Source: Deltaproteobacteria bacterium (lineage in GTDB: Bacteria; Desulfobacterota; Syntrophia; Syntrophales; UBA2210). Taken from it: a DNA stretch of 7,786 nt. The position numbers and the translations under genes are program-made. The notes beneath the pieces are model-generated. The model saw nothing but the letters and a program-made list of their open reading frames with translations. It did no database searches and had not been told where the DNA came from. Positions within the stretch are counted from its first letter, which is position 1; each line of letters opens with the position of its first letter. The DNA lies in contig JAFCZZ010000061.1 of the NCBI GenBank assembly GCA_019314085.1, positions 1 to 7,786 of the forward strand. Direction: 5' to 3'. Below, one piece after another: positions 1-5,634 of the stretch.

Positions 1-667
1 CGTGTTTGCAGAGATCGATTGCATCATCCAGTGCCAAGGGCAGGTACGTGCCCTTCTGATAGGCCTCAGCCAGCGGCGTTCCCCTGAATACGATGGTCGG
101 ATGAATCCTCACCGTGTCGGGTCGCAGGTCGATAATCTCCTCCACGGTGTATTCGAATCCCTCCCGGGTGTCGCCCGGGAGCCCCGCCATTATGTGTACT
201 CCGGTTTTAACACCCGCTTCTTTTAACAGCCGGACTGCTTTCCGAACATCATCCGAGGAGTGGCCCCTTCCCGAAGCGGACAGTACCTCGTCAACCATTG
301 ATTGAGCGCCTATTTCCACGGTGGAGACCGGGTATCGGGTAAGCAGGTCTACTCGCTCATCGTCGATATAATCAGGCCGTGTCGATATCCGTATGGAACC
401 CACCATCCCCGCGTCGACGTAGCCTTTCGCGGCATCCAGAAGCTCAATCTGATAGTCCCGGTTTGTTCCGGTAAAGTTCCCACCGTAGAAGGCGATCTGG
501 TCAAATTTTCTCCCGCTTTTTCCCAGGTGTCGGTCGCAGACCGCGCGGACGGTATTCCCTGTGACCCTGTCGGGATAGTCCCCGGCGGCTATCCGTTCGT
601 TGCAGAAGACGCAACGGTTGGGACATCCCTTATATATCACGAATATGGGAATTATCAGTGGTCTCAC
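1..667 (-). CDS. Radical SAM protein, rnc-adjacent family (partial, C-terminus outside window)
   Basis: This is the first 222 residues of a radical SAM enzyme running off the left edge. I translated it by hand from a GTG at 667-665, which overlaps the rnc stop by four bases (GTGA), a typical coupled start. The cluster motif KGCPNRCVFC lies at residues 13-22 with Cys15, Cys19 and Cys22 (CX3CX2C), the ligands expected for the 4Fe-4S cluster that cleaves S-adenosylmethionine. YGGNFTG (61-67) is the glycine-rich strand, and STRPDYID (95-102), EIGAQSM (118-124) and GLPGDT (162-167) are typical of a family often annotated as Elp3-like or coproporphyrinogen-oxidase-like. True Elp3 proteins have wider cysteine spacing and a GNAT domain, which cannot be judged here. 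It is the last visible gene of the mnmA-mtaB-rnc operon. The fold call is firm; the substrate is unknown. Confidence 0.9.
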   Translation of the reverse strand, partial: MRPLIIPIFVIYKGCPNRCVFCNERIAAGDYPDRVTGNTVRAVCDRHLGKSGRKFDQIAFYGGNFTGTNRDYQIELLDAAKGYVDAGMVGSIRISTRPDYIDDERVDLLTRYPVSTVEIGAQSMVDEVLSASGRGHSSDDVRKAVRLLKEAGVKTGVHIMAGLPGDTREGFEYTVEEIIDLRPDTVRIHPTIVFRGTPLAEAYQKGTYLPLALDDAIDLCKH

Positions 668-1371
668 ATCTTGTCCAGTGCCTGCAGCGCCTCGCGGGCC
701 GCGTCCTGCTCGGCCTCTTTCTTGTTTTTCCCGGTCCCCCGTGTTGAAACAATATTTCCAATGGAGAGCTCTACCTCGAAGGTTTTGTCATGATCGGGGC
801 CGGATGTGTCTGCAATTCGATAGCGGGGTATTTCCCTGAGCTTGCCCTGGCTGGTCTCCTGCAGGAGTGATTTGTAGTCCCGATACACCGGCTTCAGGGC
901 CCATTCATATATAGTAGATCGGAAGGCTTGTCTTATAAAACCGAGGGAGGACTTGTGCCCCCCGTCAAGGTAGATGGCGCCGATAATGGATTCAAAGGCA
1001 TCCCCCAGGATGGAATCCTTGTTCCGTCCCTCGGCCTTTTCCTCCCCCCTGCCCAGAAGCAGAAACTCGCCGACCCGGTACTGGCGGGCCAGTGTGGCCA
1101 GGGATTGTTCATTGACCATGAAAGCTCGCGCCTTTGAGAGTTGTCCCTCGGTATACCCTTGAAATCTCTCCATCAGCATGTCGCTTATGCACAACTGCAG
1201 GACGGCGTCCCCCAGAAATTCCAGCCGTTCGTTGTCTCCCGGCACGAGGTCCGGGTTTTCGTTGGCATAGGACCCGTGTGTGAGCGACAGATCAAGCAGG
1301 TCGATATCACCGAAGGTATAGCCCAGTATCTCTGATAGCCCCTCGAGGGACCTGATCCTTTCTTTATCCAT
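664..1371 (-). CDS. rnc: Ribonuclease III
   Basis: RNase III cleaves double-stranded RNA in rRNA precursors and structured mRNAs, acting as a cytoplasmic homodimer with Mg2+. The 235-residue length is normal for the bacterial enzyme. The signature NERLEFLGDAV is at residues 47-57. Acidic residues Glu48, Glu51, Asp55, Glu75, Asp124 and Glu127 match E. coli Glu38, Glu41, Asp45, Glu65, Asp114 and Glu117 with a constant offset of ten, so the catalytic site appears intact. The C-terminal double-stranded RNA-binding domain spans about 164-232 and ends in the usual lysine/alanine helix (KNKKEAEQDAA, 215-225). The ATG start overlaps the mtaB stop by eight bases and has an AAGGA-like ribosome site about nine bases upstream. 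The 3' end overlaps the radical SAM gene by four bases. No anomaly is seen. Confidence 0.98.
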   Translation of the reverse strand: MDKERIRSLEGLSEILGYTFGDIDLLDLSLTHGSYANENPDLVPGDNERLEFLGDAVLQLCISDMLMERFQGYTEGQLSKARAFMVNEQSLATLARQYRVGEFLLLGRGEEKAEGRNKDSILGDAFESIIGAIYLDGGHKSSLGFIRQAFRSTIYEWALKPVYRDYKSLLQETSQGKLREIPRYRIADTSGPDHDKTFEVELSIGNIVSTRGTGKNKKEAEQDAAREALQALDKM

Positions 1372-2680
1372 CCGTCACGATCCTTCCCACAACCTTTTCC
1401 TTCATCATGCGCTCCGCCATGACCGGCACGATCTGATTGGCAAGGGACAGGTCGCCTTCGGGAATCAGTACCGGCACGTAATTGTCTGAAAACCCCTTCA
1501 CCCAGCCGGTCTCCTTATCCCCGGTTCCCTCCACCAGGACGGAGAGTGTCTCTCCTGTGAACCCGCTGTTGAATGCTACCCTTTTCCGGTTTCCTATGTC
1601 CCGCAACAGAGCGGCGCGCTCTTTACTGACCGATTTCATGACCTGATCGGGAAGGGAGGAAGCAGTTGTTCCGGGACGCCGAGAATAGGGGAAAACATGA
1701 AGATACGCAAGCCTTATATTCTCGAGGAAATGAGCCGTGTTTTGAAAGGCTTCCTCCCCCTCGCCCGGAAATCCCGTGATGACATCCATTCCGATTGCAA
1801 TCTCGGGGATGGCGGTCTGTAATCGTGTTACCAGGTCAGAAACCTGCCCGGGAGTATAATCCCTCCGCATCAATCCCAGGATTCGGTTGTCCCCGCTTTG
1901 CAGCGACAGATGGAGGTGCCGACACAGCATCTTCGACCCCTGCAGGTGATCGATCATCTCGTCTGATATGTCCGTCGGATTCAGGGAACTGAGCCGCAGT
2001 CTCTCGATGTCCGTGTACTGTTCTATCTTCTGTAGCAGACCGAGAAGGTCGGTGGGGGAAGGTAGATCCCGGCCATAGGCGCCCAAGGATATCCCGGTCA
2101 GAATAATCTCCCTGTGACCCGCCTCTGTCAGGATCTGTGCCTGTCGGACAACATCCCCTTCGGAGAGACTCCTGCTCCTCCCCCTCGCGTAGGGGATGAT
2201 GCAGTAACTGCAGAAGGAGTTGCACCCGTCCTGCACCTTCAGGTATGCCCGGGTCTGCCCGGGAAATCTCGTCACCGGGAGGTCCGAAATGGTCCTTTTC
2301 AAGAATAGATCCCGACTCGTCGGGATCCGCTGTTTGCCGTCGATGACGTTCCGTATGATCTCCGGGAGCTTCTCCTTCATCTCCGTTCCCGCGACCATCC
2401 GGACCCCGGGGCGCGCCGCGAGCTCCTGCGGGGCGACCTGCGCGTAACAACCGGTCACGATAATCGATGCAGAGGGGTTTGTCCTGTGTGCCCGGCGTAC
2501 CAGCTGCCGGGACTGGAAATCCGTCTTTGCCGTGATTGTGCAGGTGTTGACGATATACAGATCAGCCTGAGACGTAAAGGGAACGCTGGAGGCCCCCAGC
2601 GCCTCCAGCGCCTCTACAATCCCTGCGGATTCATAGTGATTGACCTTGCACCCGAGGGTGGCTACGGCAACTCTAAACAT
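1364..2680 (-). CDS. mtaB: tRNA t6A37 methylthiotransferase MtaB
   Basis: MtaB converts t6A at position 37 of ANN-decoding tRNAs, classically tRNA-Lys(UUU), to ms2t6A, using two 4Fe-4S clusters and S-adenosylmethionine. The 438-residue protein has the three-domain order of the MiaB superfamily. An N-terminal domain carries Cys11, Cys47 and Cys78, the ligands of the auxiliary cluster. A radical SAM domain has Cys153, Cys157 and Cys160 in QDGCNSFCSYC. A C-terminal TRAM-like RNA-binding domain covers about 369-437. The start LGCKVNHYES (9-18) is like the MtaB/YqeV branch rather than MiaB or RimO, and this decides the symbol. The ATG overlaps the mnmA stop by eight bases, with a purine-rich GAGGGGG ribosome site at normal spacing. 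Family assignment is firm; the MtaB subfamily is slightly less so. Confidence 0.94.
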   Translation of the reverse strand: MFRVAVATLGCKVNHYESAGIVEALEALGASSVPFTSQADLYIVNTCTITAKTDFQSRQLVRRAHRTNPSASIIVTGCYAQVAPQELAARPGVRMVAGTEMKEKLPEIIRNVIDGKQRIPTSRDLFLKRTISDLPVTRFPGQTRAYLKVQDGCNSFCSYCIIPYARGRSRSLSEGDVVRQAQILTEAGHREIILTGISLGAYGRDLPSPTDLLGLLQKIEQYTDIERLRLSSLNPTDISDEMIDHLQGSKMLCRHLHLSLQSGDNRILGLMRRDYTPGQVSDLVTRLQTAIPEIAIGMDVITGFPGEGEEAFQNTAHFLENIRLAYLHVFPYSRRPGTTASSLPDQVMKSVSKERAALLRDIGNRKRVAFNSGFTGETLSVLVEGTGDKETGWVKGFSDNYVPVLIPEGDLSLANQIVPVMAERMMKEKVVGRIVTDG

Positions 2681-3722
2681 CGTGCAGCCCCCTCTCGATC
2701 CAACCCCCGCCCAGAAGGTGGTCCCCTTGGAAAAAGACCGCCCCCTGCCCGGGGGCCACCGCCTTTTGTGGTGTCATGAACCTGACCTGCACCTGCCCCC
2801 CTGGCAGGGGGGTGATCTCAGAGTCGACACCTCGGTGGCGGTACCGTATATGTGTCTTCGCGTGTACGATCCCCTCGCTGACGGGATCGCCTGATATCCA
2901 GGAACAGGCCGTCGCGACGAGACCGCAGGCAAACTGGTCTTCCTCCCTTCCCACGATCACTTCATTCCTCTCGGTATGTATCTCCAGCACATAGTAAGGT
3001 CGCCGGGAGGCTATATTGAGTCCTTTTCGCTGTCCGATGGTCACGCTATGTGTTCCCCGGTGTTTCCCCACGGTATTCCCCTCCCTGTCCACGATATTCC
3101 CGGGCCGGGGGAAGGTGGCCGGATACGTTTCAAGAAAGGTTCGGTAGTTGTCATCCGGTATGAAACAGATCTCCTGGCTCTCCTTCCGCGGAGGCAGATT
3201 GAGCCCCAGCGCCATCTCCTGTATCTCTTTTTTTGTCCTGTCGCCATTGGGGAATATCAGCCGCCGAAGCTCTTCCTGCCCCAGCTGAAAGAGGAAATAG
3301 GACTGATCCTTTCCCCTGTCGATTCCCTTCAAGAGTCGGAGTTCCTCCTTTCCCCCCGTATCTTCCACACGCGCATAATGGCCGGTTGCAATGGAGTCCA
3401 ATCCCCTTGTGCGCGCTTCTTCCAGGAGATATCTGAATTTTATCTGTTTGTTGCACACAATGCACGGATTCGGGGTCCTTCCTGCCAGGTACTCTCCGGC
3501 GAAATAATCGACGATGTCATTCCGGAAGGGCACCATGATATCGAGCGTGTGGAGCGGAAACCCCAGGCGATCGGCAACCGCTGCCGCCTCCCGCTCGCTC
3601 CCCACAGGAAAACCGTTCTGCAGGTACAGACCCTCGACGCGGTACCCCCTCTTCTGCAGGATCGCCGCGGCCACGGCGCTGTCAACGCCGCCGCTTATGC
3701 CGACAAGTACGTTCTTTACCAC
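2673..3722 (-). CDS. mnmA: tRNA-specific 2-thiouridylase MnmA
   Basis: MnmA activates U34 of tRNA-Lys, -Glu and -Gln with ATP and inserts sulfur at C2 to give s2U34. The PP-loop SGGVDS lies at residues 10-15 for ATP binding. The catalytic region NPCIVCNKQIKF (85-96) contains Cys90, matching the CNK nucleophile, and the second conserved cysteine is Cys186 in SQEICFI. IGQRKG (229-234) begins the central domain, and a C-terminal beta-barrel follows. The 349-residue length is normal. Most textbook MnmA proteins have Asp where this one has Cys87, giving a CxxC + C arrangement that could hold an iron-sulfur cluster. The start is a GTG at 3722-3720 with AAGGA about ten bases upstream. It is the first gene of the operon and overlaps mtaB by eight bases. 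Confidence 0.97.
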   Translation of the reverse strand: MVKNVLVGISGGVDSAVAAAILQKRGYRVEGLYLQNGFPVGSEREAAAVADRLGFPLHTLDIMVPFRNDIVDYFAGEYLAGRTPNPCIVCNKQIKFRYLLEEARTRGLDSIATGHYARVEDTGGKEELRLLKGIDRGKDQSYFLFQLGQEELRRLIFPNGDRTKKEIQEMALGLNLPPRKESQEICFIPDDNYRTFLETYPATFPRPGNIVDREGNTVGKHRGTHSVTIGQRKGLNIASRRPYYVLEIHTERNEVIVGREEDQFACGLVATACSWISGDPVSEGIVHAKTHIRYRHRGVDSEITPLPGGQVQVRFMTPQKAVAPGQGAVFFQGDHLLGGGWIERGLHDV

Positions 3723-3891
3723 ACCCGTAAATTCCTTTCAAACATCCGAAGTCATTATCATTTTCCACGAAGGGACACGATATCCTATTTGGTGAGCAAT
3801 TTCAAGCGTAAGAAATAAATTATACCGTAAAGGAACCCAACTATCGAGACTTTATTATAAATCACCGAGAATGGGGGATAATGGTTGAATC
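3723..3891. other. Divergent intergenic region between mnmA and the alpha/beta hydrolase
   Basis: This 169-base AT-rich spacer should hold promoters for both directions. The minus-strand promoter is annotated separately. For the plus strand the best -10-like string is within TTTATTATAAAT (3851-3862), but no convincing -35 lies 16-18 bases upstream, so I do not call it. GGGGGA at 3873-3878 is a possible ribosome site for the downstream gene, 13 bases from its ATG. No tRNA, riboswitch fold or clear terminator is seen. Confidence 0.6.
3777..3805 (-). promoter_or_regulatory. Candidate sigma70-type promoter for the mnmA-mtaB-rnc operon
   Basis: On the minus strand a TTGAAA element (3805-3800, 5/6 to TTGACA) is separated by exactly 17 bases from TATCGT (3782-3777, 4/6 to TATAAT). 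Transcription would begin near 3770 and leave a leader of about 48 bases before the GTG start of mnmA. No operator-like palindrome overlaps it. Assigned by eye; AT-rich intergenic DNA gives such matches by chance fairly often. Confidence 0.45.
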
Positions 3892-4812
3892 ATGAGCGAG
3901 ATTGAGGTAGACAGTCAGGCAGTCTTGCACTCGAAAAGGGGGGAGATGACGTATACGCAGTATACCGAACCGGATGTCAGGGTCGAGGAAGACAGTGTTG
4001 TAACTTCCGATGGTGTTGCCCTCAGGATAATCGATTTTGTGCCTCCGTGTGACACGCCCGACAGGCCGATGGTTGTCTTTGTTGCCGGCTGGATCTCGCT
4101 GATAGATGGTTGGAAGGATGTTTTGCGGAGGCTTACGCCCCGATACCGAACCCTGTATGTGGAGACCAGGGAAAAGGCCAGTGCTCGACTTCCCAGGCGT
4201 CCCGCGCGCGTGGATTTCTCAATGTCCCGTATGAGCCGGGATATCGGCGAAATTCTTGAGGGGAAGGTTTCATCGGAGAAGGTGTTCTGTCTCGCGGGTA
4301 GTTCGGTGGGGGCGACCGTTATCCTGGACTACCTGAGTAGTGCCCGGAGGCAGCCGGAGATTGCTGTTCTGATAGCGCCTATATGCGAACTTATCTATCC
4401 CTTCTGGCTCCCCTTGTTGATCAGGCCGGTGTCGCCCTCGCTGTACACGGCGATCAAACCGATGCTGAAGTGGTATCTGCGTAATGTCAGGGTGGATAAA
4501 CGCAGGGAGCCGGAACAGGTGAGGAAGTACGAGGGGACCCTGGATGCCGCCGAACCGGCGAGGCTCAAGGCGAACGCATTTGCGATAAAGGATTGCAGCC
4601 TCTGGGAAAAACTGCCGAACGTCACTTCTCCTGTGTTGATCGTCGGCGCGAGGAGCGATACACTGCACGGCCTGGATATTATAAACAGGATGGCTCGTCT
4701 CATTCCGGATGTGGAGACTGAAATTATGTCCGGCAACAGAGAAACGCACAGCGAGAAGATGGGAGATCTGATTGCCCATCGTATGAACATACTACACGAC
4801 ATGAAAGGGTAA
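3892..4812 (+). CDS. Alpha/beta hydrolase fold protein
   Basis: This 306-residue protein has the layout of a serine alpha/beta hydrolase (esterase, lipase or thioesterase-like). The strand and oxyanion region VVFVAGW is at 61-67. The nucleophile elbow GSSVG at 136-140 places Ser138 as the nucleophile. Asp256 in VGARSD is the likely acid, and His286 in GNRETHS the likely base, in the expected order and spacing. A hydrophobic stretch (164-185) containing Pro and Trp belongs to the lid or cap region and could help binding of a lipophilic substrate. No signal peptide is seen, so a cytoplasmic enzyme is expected. The start is uncertain: ATG at 3892 has a distant GGGGGA, while Met19 at 3946 directly follows AAAAGGGGGGAG. 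It leads a three-gene plus-strand cluster. The substrate cannot be told from sequence. Confidence 0.85.
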   Translation: MSEIEVDSQAVLHSKRGEMTYTQYTEPDVRVEEDSVVTSDGVALRIIDFVPPCDTPDRPMVVFVAGWISLIDGWKDVLRRLTPRYRTLYVETREKASARLPRRPARVDFSMSRMSRDIGEILEGKVSSEKVFCLAGSSVGATVILDYLSSARRQPEIAVLIAPICELIYPFWLPLLIRPVSPSLYTAIKPMLKWYLRNVRVDKRREPEQVRKYEGTLDAAEPARLKANAFAIKDCSLWEKLPNVTSPVLIVGARSDTLHGLDIINRMARLIPDVETEIMSGNRETHSEKMGDLIAHRMNILHDMKG

Positions 4813-4815
4813 TAT

Positions 4816-5103
4816 ATGGCTTCGGATGTGAATGAAATTAGTGTGACGTATGAAGAGGATGGTATCGTCATAGTCAAGGAACTGGACAAGGTGATCCTGT
4901 CAAAGGGGGCATGGTCTACGCTCATATTCAAATACCAGGACTGGAACCGCGCAAAGGGCGAATACGGGCCGCCGCGGTTTACGATCCGCCGGTACCGCAA
5001 GATGAACGGTGAATACCGCCAGCAGAGCAAATTCAATATATCGAGCGCAGATCAGGCAGTGAAGATTATAGGTGCACTTCAAACGTGGGTTGATACACCG
5101 TAA
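4816..5103 (+). CDS. Small hypothetical protein, basic, likely conserved
   Basis: I do not recognise a named family with confidence. The 95-residue protein starts three bases after the hydrolase stop, with AAAGGGT overlapping that stop as a ribosome site, so the two genes are probably co-translated. It has no signal peptide or membrane segment. Residues 6-29 are acidic and beta-prone. Residues 31-70 contain an aromatic and arginine-rich core (GAWSTLIFKY, then FTIRRYRKMNGEYRQQ). Residues 73-92 look like a short terminal helix after FNISSADQA. The strand-rich basic core followed by a helix faintly recalls small nucleic-acid-binding folds such as PC4/PUR-like proteins, but that is only a resemblance. 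The regular alternation, tight spacing and good codon structure make it a real gene. Confidence 0.8.
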   Translation: MASDVNEISVTYEEDGIVIVKELDKVILSKGAWSTLIFKYQDWNRAKGEYGPPRFTIRRYRKMNGEYRQQSKFNISSADQAVKIIGALQTWVDTP

Positions 5104-5131
5104 TGGCAACAAGTGAATAAAACATCACATT

Positions 5132-5149
5132 CAGGAGGTTATAACCGTG
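5132..5149 (+). promoter_or_regulatory. Strong ribosome binding site fixing a GTG start
   Basis: AGGAGG at 5133-5138 sits eight bases before GTG at 5147-5149. The nearby ATG at 5151 is in another frame and reaches a stop within twelve codons, so the GTG is the start of the 108-residue membrane protein. The near-perfect Shine-Dalgarno sequence suggests efficient translation independent of the upstream gene. Confidence 0.85.
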
Positions 5150-5473
5150 GATGATTTTATCAATTATCTGTCGGCCCATCCGGTAGCGCTTGTTATCATT
5201 GCTGCCGCCGCGCTTCTGCTTATCTACTTCGTCTTCAAGAAAATGCTGAAACTGGTCCTGATAGCCGGTCTTGTGATCATCGGTGTTGGACTTTTCGCCC
5301 TTTACGGATACTATCATTACAGCGGTGAGCCCGAGAAATTTCCTCAGACGGTACGTGAGGTAGTCGACAAGATCGGGGATCAGCGCGAGCGGGTTGTCGA
5401 GGCGGGAAAGGACGTGATAGAGAAGGTGGGGGAGTCGATTAAAGAGAAGAGGCGTCCTTTGAAAGACGAGTAG
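5147..5473 (+). CDS. Small two-helix membrane protein with charged C-terminal tail
   Basis: This 108-residue protein has two predicted transmembrane helices, at about 13-30 and 34-56, joined by a very short basic turn (KKMLK). The positive turn between two hydrophobic helices favours a hairpin with the loop in the cytoplasm and both ends outside, by the positive-inside rule. After GYYHYSG the rest (about 61-108) is a charged, probably amphipathic helical tail rich in Glu, Lys and Val. This resembles small stress or envelope proteins with apolipoprotein-like tails, but I cannot assign a family. There is no cleavable signal or lipobox. It lies 43 bases after the 95-aa gene, has its own strong ribosome site, and ends the plus-strand cluster. 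It is convergent with the ligase gene. Confidence 0.82.
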   Translation: MDDFINYLSAHPVALVIIAAAALLLIYFVFKKMLKLVLIAGLVIIGVGLFALYGYYHYSGEPEKFPQTVREVVDKIGDQRERVVEAGKDVIEKVGESIKEKRRPLKDE

Positions 5474-5634
5474 GAGACATGCCCCGGGGTGCCCCCAGTG
5501 TAAAGCCACAGACCGCACGAAAAGGCGCAGAGGGGAGAGAACCATTTCAGCTCATGCCCATCGTGAGGCTTCGGGAAAAACTTCCACGGTACGAAAGGGA
5601 TCACGGACAGAACCCCGGAAGCGATGCACGTGAA
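5474..5634. other. Convergent intergenic gap with no clear terminator
   Basis: This 161-base region separates the ends of the plus-strand cluster and the minus-strand ligase gene. A bidirectional terminator would be expected, but I see only weak GC-rich pairing (around 5484-5497, CCCCGGGGTGCCCCC) without a following T-run in either direction. An open frame extends from 5479 on the plus strand into the ligase, but its composition is not protein-like. Termination may be Rho-dependent or lie inside the neighbouring genes. Confidence 0.5.

Noticed and set aside
302..793. 163-codon plus-strand open frame at the left end
   Set aside because: It lies antisense to the radical SAM gene and rnc, both of which carry diagnostic motifs.
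1836..2450. 204-codon minus-strand frame inside mtaB
   Set aside because: It is a shifted frame of mtaB, low in complexity and rich in Gly, Arg and Asp; mtaB has all six cysteine ligands.
2976..3818. 280-codon plus-strand open frame opposite mnmA
   Set aside because: It is antisense to a fully supported mnmA with intact motifs, has no recognisable domain, and its composition follows codon bias of the opposite strand.
3831..3862. Plus-strand promoter for the hydrolase cluster
   Set aside because: TATTATAAAT gives a possible -10, but no acceptable -35 hexamer lies at 16-18 bases, so I do not list it as a feature.
4395..5036. 213-codon minus-strand open frame opposite the hydrolase and the 95-aa gene
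   Set aside because: It spans two real genes and their junction on the other strand; the hydrolase triad and the tight gene spacing favour the plus-strand reading.
5484..5497. GC-rich self-complementary string as a terminator
   Set aside because: The loop would be too short or the stem only three to four pairs, and no T-run follows on either strand.
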